From positions 79,391 to 143,390 of the forward strand of contig NZ_VDGT01000017.1 of NCBI RefSeq assembly GCF_006335015.1: a DNA stretch of 64,000 nt, written 5' to 3'. The translations under genes and the position numbers were made by a program. The notes under the pieces were generated by a model, which worked only from the letters and a program-made list of their open reading frames with translations, was not told the origin of the DNA and made no database searches. Positions 7,185 through 16,195 of this stretch are shown one piece after another. How positions within the stretch are numbered: the stretch's first letter is position 1; each line of letters opens with the position of its first letter. Origin of the DNA: Streptomyces sedi. GTDB taxonomy: Bacteria; Actinomycetota; Actinomycetes; Streptomycetales; Streptomycetaceae.

Positions 7185-8306
7185 TCAGTCGGCGATCTCC
7201 GCGTGCGCGGCCAGCAGCGCCGCCGGGTCGGGGCCCTCCAGCACCGTGGGCCTGGCGAGCCCGTCCAGCACGATGAAGCGCAGCAGGTCGCCCCTGGTCT
7301 TCTTGTCGACCCGCATGGTCTCCAGCAGCCGGGGCCACTGGTCGCCCCTGTAGGTCACCGGCAGGCCGACGGAGGCCAGCACCTCCCGGTGCCTGGCGGC
7401 CGTCGCCTCGTCCAACCGGCCGGCGATGCGGCCCAGCTCGGCGGCGAAGACCATGCCGACGGAGACGGCGGCGCCGTGCCGCCAGCGGTAGCGCTCGTTC
7501 TTCTCGATGGCGTGCGCCAGGGTGTGGCCGTAGTTCAGGATCTCGCGGCGGCCCGACTCCCTCAGGTCCTCGGAGACCACCTCGGCCTTGACCCGGATCG
7601 AGCGCTCGATCAGCTCGGCGGTGTGCGGGCCGGCCGGGGTCCTGGCGGCCTCCGGGTCGGACTCGACCAGGCGCAGGATCTCGGGGTCGGCGATGAAGCC
7701 GGCCTTGATCACCTCGGCCAGGCCCGAGACGTAGTCGTTGACCGGCAGCGAGTCCAGCGCCGCCAGGTCGCACAGCACGCCGGCCGGCGGGTGGAAGGCG
7801 CCCACCAGGTTCTTGCCCTCGGCGGTGTTGATGCCGGTCTTGCCGCCGACGGCCGCGTCGACCATGCCGAGCACCGTCGTCGGCACGGCGATCCACCGCA
7901 CCCCGCGCAGCCAGGTCGCCGCGACGAAGCCGGCCAGGTCGGTGGTGGCGCCGCCGCCGACGCCGACGACCACGTCGCTCCGGGTGAAGCCGGTCTGCCC
8001 CAGCGCCGACCAGCAGTAGGCGGCGACCTCGGCCTGCTTGGCGTCCTCCGCGTTGGGCACCTCGACGGTGATCGCCTGGTACCCCTGGGCGGCCAGGTCC
8101 TCGCGGAGCGCCTGCCCGGTCTCGGCCAGCGCCTCCGGGTGCAGCACCGCGACGCGCTGCGCGGTGCCGATCAACGACGGCAGCTCGCCGAGGAGTTGAC
8201 GCCCGATCAGCACCTCGTAGGGGGCGGTGCCCGCGCTGCCGCCGACGGTGACCCGCAGGGGCGCTACCGGCTCGGCGGAGGGTTCGGGGGTGGTGCCGCT
8301 GCTCAT
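7185..8306 (-). CDS. aroB: 3-dehydroquinate synthase
   Basis: NAD- and metal-dependent conversion of DAHP to 3-dehydroquinate. The 373-residue protein has GGGATTDLAGFVAATWLRGV around residues 117-136, the substrate and NAD-site blocks VPTTVLGMVDAAVGGKTGIN, and the metal-binding NYGHTLAHAIE motif. Its start overlaps the aroK stop by four bases (ATGA). Length and motifs are those of the catalytic biosynthetic enzyme rather than the 2-deoxy-scyllo-inosose synthase branch found in aminoglycoside clusters. Confidence 0.97.
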   Translation of the reverse strand: MSSGTTPEPSAEPVAPLRVTVGGSAGTAPYEVLIGRQLLGELPSLIGTAQRVAVLHPEALAETGQALREDLAAQGYQAITVEVPNAEDAKQAEVAAYCWSALGQTGFTRSDVVVGVGGGATTDLAGFVAATWLRGVRWIAVPTTVLGMVDAAVGGKTGINTAEGKNLVGAFHPPAGVLCDLAALDSLPVNDYVSGLAEVIKAGFIADPEILRLVESDPEAARTPAGPHTAELIERSIRVKAEVVSEDLRESGRREILNYGHTLAHAIEKNERYRWRHGAAVSVGMVFAAELGRIAGRLDEATAARHREVLASVGLPVTYRGDQWPRLLETMRVDKKTRGDLLRFIVLDGLARPTVLEGPDPAALLAAHAEIAD

Positions 8307-8818
8307 GCCGGGTGGTGCTCCAATGCGTCGATGACGGCCGTGGCGACCTCGTCGGGGGTGCGTTCCGCGGTCTCCACCACGGCCCTGGCGACCTCGGTGT
8401 ACCAGGGCCTGCGCTCCTCCATCAGGGCGCGCCAGCGCTGCCTGGGGTTGATCGCGAGCAGGGGGCGCGGCACGTCGAGGCCGACGCGGTGGACCGCCTC
8501 GGCCAGCGCCACGTCGAGGAAGACGACCGGCAGCCCGGTCAGCAGCGCGCGGGTCTCCGGGTCGTGGACCGCGCCGCCGCCGAGGGCGAGCACCCCGTCG
8601 TGCTCGGCGACCGCGCGGCGCACCGCCGCGGCCTCCAGCGCGCGGAACGCCGGCTCGCCGTCGTCCAGGAAGATCTCGGGGATGGGCTTGCCCGCCTCGG
8701 CCTCCACGTCCGCGTCGGTGTCGCGCAGGGCGACGCCCAGGCGCTCGGCCAGCAGGGTGCCGACGGTGGTCTTCCCCGATCCCGGCGGGCCCACCAGGAC
8801 CACGGCCGGGGCGCTCAC
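8303..8818 (-). CDS. aroK: Shikimate kinase
   Basis: Phosphorylates shikimate at the 3-hydroxyl. The 171-residue protein has Walker A GPPGSGKTT near residue 10, RDTDADVEAEAG containing the shikimate-binding Asp, and LGGGAVHDPETR in the middle. The lid segment NPRQRWRALMEERRPWYTEVA is near the C-terminus. The frame is open far upstream through aroC, but GTG at 8818 starts inside the aroC stop (GTGA overlap) and gives normal length. The aroB start overlaps its stop in the same way. Confidence 0.96.
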   Translation of the reverse strand: MSAPAVVLVGPPGSGKTTVGTLLAERLGVALRDTDADVEAEAGKPIPEIFLDDGEPAFRALEAAAVRRAVAEHDGVLALGGGAVHDPETRALLTGLPVVFLDVALAEAVHRVGLDVPRPLLAINPRQRWRALMEERRPWYTEVARAVVETAERTPDEVATAVIDALEHHPA

Positions 8819-9999
8819 CTGATCTCCAGGTGGGCGAGGTAGGACTCGACGTTGCGGCGGGTCTCCGCCACGTTGTCGCCGCCGAACTTCTCCGCGAGCG
8901 AGTCGGCGAGGACCAGCGCCACCATCGCCTCGGCGACGATCCCGGCCGCCGGCACCGCGCAGACGTCGGAGCGCTGGTGGTGAGCGGCGGCGGCCTCGCC
9001 GGTGGCGGTGTCGACCGTGGCCAGCGCGCGGGGCACGGTCGCGATGGGCTTCATCGCCGCCCGCACCCGCAGCACCTCGCCGGTGGAGAGCCCGCCCTCG
9101 GTGCCGCCGGAGCGCCCGGAGGCGCGGCGGATGCCCTCGGGGGTGGCGTGGATCTCGTCGTGCGCCTGGGAGCCGGGGACGCGCGCCAGGCCGAAGCCGT
9201 CGCCCAGCTCCACGCCCTTGATGGCCTGGATGCCCATCAGGGCGCCGGCCAGCCGGGCGTCCAGGCGGCGGTCCCAGTGCACGTGGGAGCCGAGGCCGAC
9301 CGGGACGCCGTACGCGACGACCTCGACGACCCCGCCGAGGGTGTCGCCGTCCTTGTGCGCCTGGTCGATGACGGCCACCATCGCCTCGCTGGCCTCGGCG
9401 TCCAGGCAGCGCACCGGGTCGGCGTCGAGCGCCGCCACGTCCTCGGGGCGCGGCAGCGAGCCGGCGGGCGCCTTGGCGCCGCCCAGCTCGACCACGTGGG
9501 AGACCAGCTCGATCCCGGCGGTCTCCCGCAGGTAGGAGCGGGCGACGGTGCCGAGCGCGACGCGGGCCGCGGTCTCCCTGGCGGAGGCGCGCTCCAGGAT
9601 GGGGCGGGCGTCGTCGAGGCCGTACTTCTGCATCCCGGCGAGGTCGGCGTGGCCGGGACGGGGGCGGGTCAGGGGCGCGTTGCGCGCCAGCTCGGCCAGC
9701 TCCGCCGGGTCCACCGGGTCGGCGGCCATCACCTTCTCCCACTTGGGCCACTCGGTGTTGCCCACCATGATCGCCACGGGCGAGCCGAGGGTGCGGCCGT
9801 GGCGCACGCCGCCGAGGAAGGTGACCTCGTCCCGCTCGAACTTCATCCGGGCGCCCCGGCCGTAGCCGAGCCGGCGGCGCGCCAGGGCGTCGGCCACCAG
9901 CTCGGTGGTGATCGGCACCCCGGCGGGCAGCCCCTCCAACGTCGCGACCAGTGCGGGGCCGTGTGACTCCCCCGCGGTCAGCCAGCGCAGCCTGCTCAA
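8815..9999 (-). CDS. aroC: Chorismate synthase
   Basis: FMN-dependent elimination of phosphate from EPSP to give chorismate. The 394-residue product starts RLRWLTAGESHGPALVATLEGLPAG, the classic N-terminal signature. It also contains RPGHADLAGMQKYG, ASARETAARVALG and SGRSGGTEGGLSTGE, all conserved flavin or substrate-site blocks. It starts 117 bp downstream of aroE, and this spacer holds no evident gene. It is translationally coupled to aroK. Confidence 0.98.
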   Translation of the reverse strand: MSRLRWLTAGESHGPALVATLEGLPAGVPITTELVADALARRRLGYGRGARMKFERDEVTFLGGVRHGRTLGSPVAIMVGNTEWPKWEKVMAADPVDPAELAELARNAPLTRPRPGHADLAGMQKYGLDDARPILERASARETAARVALGTVARSYLRETAGIELVSHVVELGGAKAPAGSLPRPEDVAALDADPVRCLDAEASEAMVAVIDQAHKDGDTLGGVVEVVAYGVPVGLGSHVHWDRRLDARLAGALMGIQAIKGVELGDGFGLARVPGSQAHDEIHATPEGIRRASGRSGGTEGGLSTGEVLRVRAAMKPIATVPRALATVDTATGEAAAAHHQRSDVCAVPAAGIVAEAMVALVLADSLAEKFGGDNVAETRRNVESYLAHLEIR

Positions 10000-10116
10000 C
10001 GGTGCTCCTCGGATGCGAAAACCCTGCGTGTCACCCCGATCTTGCCACGCCCCACCGACAGCCGGCTCACCCGTCTGCCTCGCGAGACGGCGTGCGGGGG
10101 CGGGCGCGGCGGGCGC

Positions 10117-10962
10117 TCAGCGGGCGGCGAGCGCCGCCTCGCCCGCCGCGCGCATCGCGGCGACCGGCGCCGGCGCCAGCCCGGTCATCAACTCGACCTG
10201 GCAGACCGCCTGGTGGACCAGGAGGTCCAGGCCGCCGACCACCCGCCCGCCGGCCGCCGACCAGGCCCCGGCCAGCGCCGTCGGCCACGGCTCGTAGAGC
10301 ACGTCGAAGAGCACCCCGGGGCCGGCCGGCACCGCGCCCGCCAGGGCGTCGGTCGCCCCCGCCGGGGTGGTGGCGACCACCAGCGGCGCGTGCAGCGCCT
10401 TCTCCGCCTCGGCCCAGGGCGCGGCGACCACGCGCACGCCCAGGCGCTCGCCCCAGGCGCGCATCTCGTCGGCGCGCGCCTCGCTGCGCACACAGGCCGT
10501 GACCTCGCGCGCCCCGAGCCGGCCGAGCGCGGCCAGCGCCGAGGCGGCGGTGGCGCCGGCGCCCAGCACGGTGGCCCGTTCCACCTCGGTCACGCCGCGC
10601 TCGGCGAGCGCGGCGACCAGGCCGGGGACGTCGGTGTTCTCGCCGAGGGCCCGCCCGTCGTCGGTGAGGAGCACGGTGTTCACGGCGGAGACCGAGGCCG
10701 CGGTCTCGCTGACCTCGTCCAGCAGCGGGATCGCCGCCCGCTTCAGCGGCATGGTCAACGACAGCCCGGCCCACTCCTGACCCAACCCGCCCAGGAACGG
10801 GGCCAGTTGGTCCTCCCCGATCTCGAACCTGTCGTAGCTCCAGTCGGTCAGCCCCAGCGCCCGGTAGGCGGCCAGGTGCAGCGTCGGGGAGAGCGAGTGG
10901 GCGATCGGCGAACCGAGCACGGCGGCGCGGCGGACGCCGGCGGGGCGGAGGGTGGCCGTCAT
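10117..10962 (-). CDS. aroE: Shikimate dehydrogenase
   Basis: NADPH-dependent reduction of 3-dehydroshikimate to shikimate. The 281-residue protein has the substrate motif GSPIAHSLSPTLHLAAY near residue 18, the catalytic Lys in SLTMPLKRAAIP, and a GAGATAASALAAL Rossmann loop. The ATG overlaps the mltG stop (ATGA). The mltG-aroE pairing, followed by the remaining aro genes, is common in streptomycetes and other Actinobacteria. Confidence 0.95.
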   Translation of the reverse strand: MTATLRPAGVRRAAVLGSPIAHSLSPTLHLAAYRALGLTDWSYDRFEIGEDQLAPFLGGLGQEWAGLSLTMPLKRAAIPLLDEVSETAASVSAVNTVLLTDDGRALGENTDVPGLVAALAERGVTEVERATVLGAGATAASALAALGRLGAREVTACVRSEARADEMRAWGERLGVRVVAAPWAEAEKALHAPLVVATTPAGATDALAGAVPAGPGVLFDVLYEPWPTALAGAWSAAGGRVVGGLDLLVHQAVCQVELMTGLAPAPVAAMRAAGEAALAAR

Positions 10963-12980
10963 CCGCCGTTCTCCTCGCGGTTGCGGGACTGGACCTCGTT
11001 GAAGTCCTGGACGTTGCGTTCGTGTTCCTCGTGGTCGGCGGTGAAGCGGGTGTCGCCCGACTCGACGGTGACGAAGAACAGCCAGTCGCCCTCGGTCGGG
11101 TTGAGCGCCGCCTCCAGCGCCTGGTGGCCCGGGTTGTCGATGGGGCCCGGCGGAAGCCCGTACTCGACATAGGTGTTGTAGGGCGAGTCCAGGTTGGTGT
11201 CGTCGAGGGAGACGTCCAACGTGGAGCGGCCGAGCGCGTAGTTGATGGTGGAGTCGAACTGCAACCGCATGTCGATGTCCAGCCGGTTGTAGACCACCCG
11301 CGCGACCTTGCCGAACTCCTCGTCCTCCTGCGCCTCGGCCTGGATCAGCGAGGCGATGGTCAGCACCTCGCGCGGGGTGTGGCCGAGCTGTTCGGACGCG
11401 GTCTCCAGGCTGATGCCGTCGAACTCGGCCTCGGCGCGGTCGACCATCTCGGTCAGGAGCTCCTCGGCGCTGACATCCCCGCCCACGTCGTAGCGGGAGG
11501 GGAAGAGGAAGCCCTCGGGGTCGCCCTCGGCCCAGTCGGGCAGGCCCAGGTCGGCCGACTCGGCGACCTCCTCGGTCTCGCCCTCGCCGAGCCCGAGGCG
11601 TTCGTCGATCAGCGCGTAGATGTCGGTGGCGCGTTTGCCTTCGGGAATGGTCAGGGTGTTGAGCGCCTCGGGGTCGGTCATCGCGGCGACGGCGGCCTCG
11701 GCCGACATCTGCTGGCGGAGCGTGTAGACGCCGGGCTGGATGGACGCCTCGGCGGACTCGGCGGCCTCGACGAAGGCGTCGTGGCTCTTGACCACGTCGG
11801 CGCCCTTGAGGATGTTCCCCATGTCGGAGAGGACGGAGCCGGCCGGGATCTCGACCTCGACCTCGCCCGTGCCCTCGCCGGCGTAGTCGGGCGCCGGGCC
11901 GAAGCGGTCCTGGTAGAAGCCGTAGCCGTACCAGCCGGCACCGCCGACGCCGGCCACGATCACGGCGGCCAGCACCAGACAGCCGCAGCCGCCCCTGCGC
12001 TTGGAGCCGCGCTCGCGCCGCCCGCCGTCGTCGCCGCGGTCGTCCTCGTCGTCGTCCCCGCGGCGGAAGAAGTCGGACTCCCCGGCGTCGGGGCCCGGGT
12101 CCCAGCCGGTCTCGGGGTCGGGCCCCGGGTCGTCGCCGCTCCTGGCCCTGGGCACCTCGACCGAGGGCATCGCCTGGGTCGCGCCGTGGCCCTGCTCGGG
12201 CGGCTGGGGGTGCTGGGCCTGGGGGTGGCGCTGGCCCGGTGGGGAGAGGTCGTGCTGGGCGGTGCCCTGCTCGGGGTAGGGCGCCCCGCCTCTGGCCTGG
12301 GTGTCGTAGCCGGGCGAGGCGAAGCCGCCGGTGTCGTAGCCGCCGGCGCGGTAGGAACCGGTGTCGTACCCCCCGGTGTCGTAACCGCCGGTGTCGTAGC
12401 CACCCGTCTGGTAGCCGCCGGTGTCGTAGGCGCCGGAGTCGTAGCCTCCCGAGCCGTAGCCCTGCCCGCCGTAGCCGCCCCGTTGCTGACCGCCGCCGTA
12501 GCCCTGTCCGCCGTGGGCACCGGTGTCGCCCGTGTCGTAGCCCTCCGAGGGGTATCCCTGCCCCTGGGGAGAGTGGCCCTGGTGCCCCTGGTTACCCGGG
12601 TACTGCTGCGAGGGAACGCCGGAGTCCCAGCCCTGCTGACCGCCCTGCGCGCCCTGGTAGCCCGGGTCCTGGTAACCCTGCTGCTGGTATCCCTGCCCCT
12701 GGTACGAGGGGTCCTGATAGGAGGGGTCCTGATAGGAGGGGTCCTGATAGGAGGGGTCCTGGTACCCCTGCCCCTGGTAGCCCGGGTCCTGGTAACCCTG
12801 CGGATAACCCGCCGCCTGCTGACCGCCCGGCCCCCGGCCGTACGCGTCGAAGTCCCCGGCGCCCTGCGGCTGCTGGCCCTGCCCGGGGGGCGGGTACCCC
12901 TCCGGCCAGTCGCGCTCGCCGTAGAGCGGGTCGTCCGGGTACCACGGTTCGGAGCCGGAGCCCCGGCCGTAATCAGTCAT
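10959..12980 (-). CDS. mltG: Endolytic transglycosylase MltG with long repeat-rich cytoplasmic tail
   Basis: Membrane-anchored lytic transglycosylase that cuts nascent peptidoglycan and sets glycan length. The 673-residue protein is about twice the usual size. Residues 1-325 are a Gln/Gly/Tyr/Pro-rich tail with YQDPS and GGYDT repeats and then acidic segments. One transmembrane helix follows (about 331-355), then the YceG fold. The probable catalytic Glu is E549 in SLIQAEAQEDEEFGKV, with VYNRL and the NPTEGDWLFFV block after it. The start is ATG at 12980 (MTDYGRGSG); upstream in-frame codons lack a ribosome binding site. It overlaps aroE by four bases. Confidence 0.93.
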   Translation of the reverse strand: MTDYGRGSGSEPWYPDDPLYGERDWPEGYPPPGQGQQPQGAGDFDAYGRGPGGQQAAGYPQGYQDPGYQGQGYQDPSYQDPSYQDPSYQDPSYQGQGYQQQGYQDPGYQGAQGGQQGWDSGVPSQQYPGNQGHQGHSPQGQGYPSEGYDTGDTGAHGGQGYGGGQQRGGYGGQGYGSGGYDSGAYDTGGYQTGGYDTGGYDTGGYDTGSYRAGGYDTGGFASPGYDTQARGGAPYPEQGTAQHDLSPPGQRHPQAQHPQPPEQGHGATQAMPSVEVPRARSGDDPGPDPETGWDPGPDAGESDFFRRGDDDEDDRGDDGGRRERGSKRRGGCGCLVLAAVIVAGVGGAGWYGYGFYQDRFGPAPDYAGEGTGEVEVEIPAGSVLSDMGNILKGADVVKSHDAFVEAAESAEASIQPGVYTLRQQMSAEAAVAAMTDPEALNTLTIPEGKRATDIYALIDERLGLGEGETEEVAESADLGLPDWAEGDPEGFLFPSRYDVGGDVSAEELLTEMVDRAEAEFDGISLETASEQLGHTPREVLTIASLIQAEAQEDEEFGKVARVVYNRLDIDMRLQFDSTINYALGRSTLDVSLDDTNLDSPYNTYVEYGLPPGPIDNPGHQALEAALNPTEGDWLFFVTVESGDTRFTADHEEHERNVQDFNEVQSRNREENGG
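12314..12450 (-). repeat. Imperfect 15-bp repeats encoding GGYDT-like pentapeptides in mltG
   Basis: About nine imperfect 15-bp units built on CCGCCGGTGTCGTAG (plus-strand sense), encoding GGYDTG, GGYQTG and SGAYDTG variants in the MltG cytoplasmic tail. Units differ mainly at third codon positions, so the peptide repeat is better kept than the DNA. Confidence 0.85.
12706..12765 (-). repeat. Four tandem 15-bp units encoding YQDPS in mltG
   Basis: Three identical 15-bp units (GAGGGGTCCTGATAG at 12706, 12721 and 12736) and a fourth differing in its last bases at 12751. They are in frame with mltG, so gain or loss of a unit keeps the reading frame. The near-identity at DNA level points to recent expansion. 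Confidence 0.95.
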
Positions 12981-13064
12981 CGATCCCCTAGTGCAGCAAG
13001 GTGGCAGCCCCGTACCCCCCAAGCAGCAAACTGCCGTGTCGCGCGGAACGTTACCGTATCGCGA

Positions 13065-13529
13065 TCAGACAACCACTTCGACGCACTGCCCCGGCGGTCG
13101 CCCCGCACCGCGCTCCGTTTCCAGCGCGCTCTGCAGGATCACCACCGCCGCCGCCTGGTCGATGCGGGAGCGTCCCTTCTTCGCCGAGACACCCGAGGCA
13201 CGCATGTCGCGCGCCGCCGCCACGGTCGACATCCGCTCGTCGACCAACCGCACGGGAACGGGCGCCACCTGGCGCGCCAACTCCCCCGCGAAGGCGCGCA
13301 CTCGGCCGGCCGCCGGGCCCTCGCGTCCGTTGAGCGAACGCGGGAGCCCGACGACGACCTCGATCGGCTCGTACTCGGCGACCAGCTGTCCGAGACGCCG
13401 CCTGGCGGCCGGCAGATCGCGCCCGGGGACGGTCTCCACCGGCGTCGCCAGCAGCCCGTCGGGGTCGCAGGAGGCGACCCCGATCCTGGCGTCGCCGACG
13501 TCGACCGCCAGCCGCCTGCCGCGTCGCAT
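13065..13529 (-). CDS. ruvX: RuvX/YqgF family nuclease (pre-16S rRNA processing, Holliday junction resolvase-like)
   Basis: RNase H-fold protein required in E. coli for maturing the 16S rRNA 5' end, often annotated as a putative Holliday junction resolvase. The 154-residue product has the first acidic motif AVDVGDARIGVASCDP near residue 8, VVGLPRSLNGREG in the middle, VRLVDERMSTVAA with the Asp-Glu pair, and the final acidic motif SRIDQAAAVVIL. The start shares one base with the alaS stop (TGATG). The alaS-ruvX-mltG-aroE order is widespread in Actinobacteria. Confidence 0.95.
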   Translation of the reverse strand: MRRGRRLAVDVGDARIGVASCDPDGLLATPVETVPGRDLPAARRRLGQLVAEYEPIEVVVGLPRSLNGREGPAAGRVRAFAGELARQVAPVPVRLVDERMSTVAAARDMRASGVSAKKGRSRIDQAAAVVILQSALETERGAGRPPGQCVEVVV

Positions 13530-16195
13530 CAGGCGACGTCCGCGACCTGGCGCTCCACCGCGGCCAGCGCCTCGTCCACGGCGTCCGGGTTCTGGCCGCC
13601 GCCCTGCGCCACGTCGGGCTTGCCGCCACCGCCGCCGCCCAGCGCCTTGGCGGCGGTGCGGACCAGGTCACCGGCCTTCAGACCGCGTTCCCTGGCCGCC
13701 TCGTTGGTGGCCACCACGGTCAGCGGGCGCCCGCCGGTCACGGTGAACAGCGCCACCACGGCGGGGCGGTCGCCGGCCAGCCGGCCGCGCACGTCGAGCA
13801 CCAGCCTGCGCAGGTCGTCGGCGGTGGTGCCGTCGGGCACCCGGCCGCTGGCCAGCGCGACACCGCGCACGTCGCGGGCGCCGGAGGCCAGACCGCCCGC
13901 GGCCTGGAGGACCTTCTCGGCGCGGAACCGCTCGATCTCCTTCTCCGCGTCCTTCAGCCGCCCCAGCATCCCGGAGACCCGCTCCGGCAGCTCGTCGGGC
14001 CGCCCCTTGAGCAGCTCGGTCAGCTGGGCGACCACCGTGTGCTCGCGCGCGAGGAAGCGGTAGGCGTCGACGCCGACCAGCGCCTCGACCCGGCGCACCC
14101 CGGAGCCGATGGAGGACTCGCCCAGCAGCTTGACCAGGCCGAGTTGGGAGGTGTTGTGGACGTGGGTGCCGCCGCACAGCTCCTTGGAGTAGTCGCCGAT
14201 GGTGACCACCCGCACGCGGTCGCCGTACTTCTCGCCGAACTCGGCGATGGCGCCCTGCTTCCTCGCCTCGTCCATCGACATCACCTCGGCGGAGACGTCG
14301 AGTTCGCGGCCCAGCACCTCGTTGATCTTCTGCTCGACGTCGGCCAGCACGGAGCCGGGCACGGCCGTCGGCGAGCCGAAGTCGAAGCGGAACCGGCCGG
14401 GGGCGTTCTCCGAGCCGGCCTGCGCGGCGGTCGGGCCCAGGGCGTCGCGCAGCGCGCGGTGGGTGAGGTGGGTGGCGCTGTGGGCGCGGGCGATGGCGCG
14501 GCGGCGCTGGACGTCGATCTCGGTCTCCACGGAGGCGCCGACCGCCACCTCGCCGACGAGCACGACGCCCTTGTGCGAGATCACTCCCGGCACGGGCTGC
14601 TGCACGTCCCGCACCTCGACCACGGCGCCGCTGTCGGTCCTGATCCGCCCGGTGTCGGCGAGCTGCCCGCCGCCCTCGGCGTAGAACGGGGTGCGGCTGA
14701 GCACCACCTCGACCTCGTCGCCCTCCACGGCGACGGGCGCGGAGGCGGCGTTGACCAGCAGGCCGACGACGTTCGACTCGCCGCTGACGCTGGTGTACCC
14801 GATGAACTCGGAGGGACCGGCGGCGTCGGCGAACTCGCGGTAGGCGGTGAGGTCGGCGTGGCCCTGCTTCTTGGACCTGGCGTCGGCCTTGGCGCGCTCG
14901 CGCTGCTCCTTCATCAGCCGGCGGAAGCCGCTCTCGTCCACGGACAGCCCCTGCTCGGCGGCCATCTCCAGGGTGAGGTCGATCGGGAAGCCCCAGGTGT
15001 CGTGGAGCAGGAACGCCTGGTCGCCGCCGAGCACGCTGCCGCCGGCGGCCTTGGCCTCGCTGACCGCGGTGTCCAGGATGTTGGTGCCGGCCCTGAGGGT
15101 CTTCAGGAACGCGGCCTCCTCGGCCAGCGCCACGGTCTCGATCCGGCCGCGCTCGGTGCGCAGCTCGGGGTACTGCTCGCCCATGATGCCGATGACGGTG
15201 TCGACCAGCTCGCCGACGACCGGCCCGTCGGCGCCCAGCAGCCGCATGTTGCGGATCGCGCGGCGCATGATCCGGCGCAGCACGTAGCCGCGGCCCTCGT
15301 TGCCCGGGGTGACGCCGTCGCCGATGAGCATCACCGAGGTGCGCATGTGGTCGGCGACCACGCGCAGGGCGACGTCGCTCTCGTCGGCGGCGCCGTAGCG
15401 CACGTCGGTGAGGGCGGCGGCCTTGTCGATGACGACGCGCAGGGTGTCGGTCTCGAACATGTTGTGGACGTCCTGGAGGACCATCGCCAGGCGCTCCAGG
15501 CCGAGCCCGGTGTCGATGTTCTGCGAGGGCAGGTCACCGATGATCGGGTAGTCCTTGCCGCCGCCGGGACCGCGCTCGTACTGCATGAACACCAGGTTCC
15601 ACAGCTCGACATAGCGCTCGTCGTTGACCTCGGGGCCGCCCTCGGGGCCGAAGGCGGGGCCCCGGTCGTAGTTGATCTCCGAGCAGGGGCCGCAGGGGCC
15701 CGGCACGCCCATGTCCCAGAAGTTCGGCCCCTTGCCGAGGCGTTGCACCCGCTCGGCGGGGACGCCCACGCCCTCGGTCCAGATGCGGTAGGCCTCGTCG
15801 TCCTCCTCGTAGACGGTCACCCACAGCCGCTCGGGGTCCAGGCCGTAGCCGCCCTCGTCCTGGGAGGTGGTCATCAGCTCCCAGGCCAGGGTGATGGCCC
15901 GCTCCTTGAAGTAGTCCCCGAAGGAGAAGTTCCCGCACATCTGGAAGAACGTGCCGTGGCGGGTGGTCTTGCCGACCTCCTCGATGTCCGGGGTGCGCAC
16001 GCACTTCTGGACGCTCACGGCCCGCTCGTAGGGCGGGGTGGCCTGGCCGAGGAAGAACGGTTTGAACGGCACCATCCCTGCGGGGACCAGCAGCAGCGTC
16101 GGGTCGTCCGCGATCAGCGACGCCGAGGGCACCACGGTGTGCCCGCGCTCCTCGAAGAAGCTGAGCCAGCGGCGGCGGATTTCAGCCGACTCCAT
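13529..16195 (-). CDS. alaS: Alanyl-tRNA synthetase
   Basis: Charges tRNA-Ala and edits mis-acylated Ser and Gly. The 888-residue protein has a class II catalytic core (FQMCGNFSFGDYFKE near residue 85, a GGGKDYPIIGD stretch), a tRNA-recognition domain, and an editing domain with zinc ligands HSATH and CGGTHV (around residues 575-670). A C-Ala domain ends in a Gly-rich DVAQGGGQNPDAV segment. All are intact and length is normal. It is preceded by a DUF6167 gene whose stop shares one base with the ATG at 16195. Confidence 0.98.
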   Translation of the reverse strand: MESAEIRRRWLSFFEERGHTVVPSASLIADDPTLLLVPAGMVPFKPFFLGQATPPYERAVSVQKCVRTPDIEEVGKTTRHGTFFQMCGNFSFGDYFKERAITLAWELMTTSQDEGGYGLDPERLWVTVYEEDDEAYRIWTEGVGVPAERVQRLGKGPNFWDMGVPGPCGPCSEINYDRGPAFGPEGGPEVNDERYVELWNLVFMQYERGPGGGKDYPIIGDLPSQNIDTGLGLERLAMVLQDVHNMFETDTLRVVIDKAAALTDVRYGAADESDVALRVVADHMRTSVMLIGDGVTPGNEGRGYVLRRIMRRAIRNMRLLGADGPVVGELVDTVIGIMGEQYPELRTERGRIETVALAEEAAFLKTLRAGTNILDTAVSEAKAAGGSVLGGDQAFLLHDTWGFPIDLTLEMAAEQGLSVDESGFRRLMKEQRERAKADARSKKQGHADLTAYREFADAAGPSEFIGYTSVSGESNVVGLLVNAASAPVAVEGDEVEVVLSRTPFYAEGGGQLADTGRIRTDSGAVVEVRDVQQPVPGVISHKGVVLVGEVAVGASVETEIDVQRRRAIARAHSATHLTHRALRDALGPTAAQAGSENAPGRFRFDFGSPTAVPGSVLADVEQKINEVLGRELDVSAEVMSMDEARKQGAIAEFGEKYGDRVRVVTIGDYSKELCGGTHVHNTSQLGLVKLLGESSIGSGVRRVEALVGVDAYRFLAREHTVVAQLTELLKGRPDELPERVSGMLGRLKDAEKEIERFRAEKVLQAAGGLASGARDVRGVALASGRVPDGTTADDLRRLVLDVRGRLAGDRPAVVALFTVTGGRPLTVVATNEAARERGLKAGDLVRTAAKALGGGGGGKPDVAQGGGQNPDAVDEALAAVERQVADVA

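Noticed and set aside
7185..8306. 2-deoxy-scyllo-inosose synthase of an aminoglycoside cluster
   Set aside because: The gene is embedded between aroK and aroQ with overlapping starts and has normal AroB motifs.
11022..14063. A 1013-codon open frame on the plus strand, antisense to mltG, ruvX and alaS
   Set aside because: It is a product of high GC content and strong third-position bias. The translation is low-complexity Gly/Val/Ala/Arg sequence with no family signature, while the reverse strand encodes clear conserved proteins.
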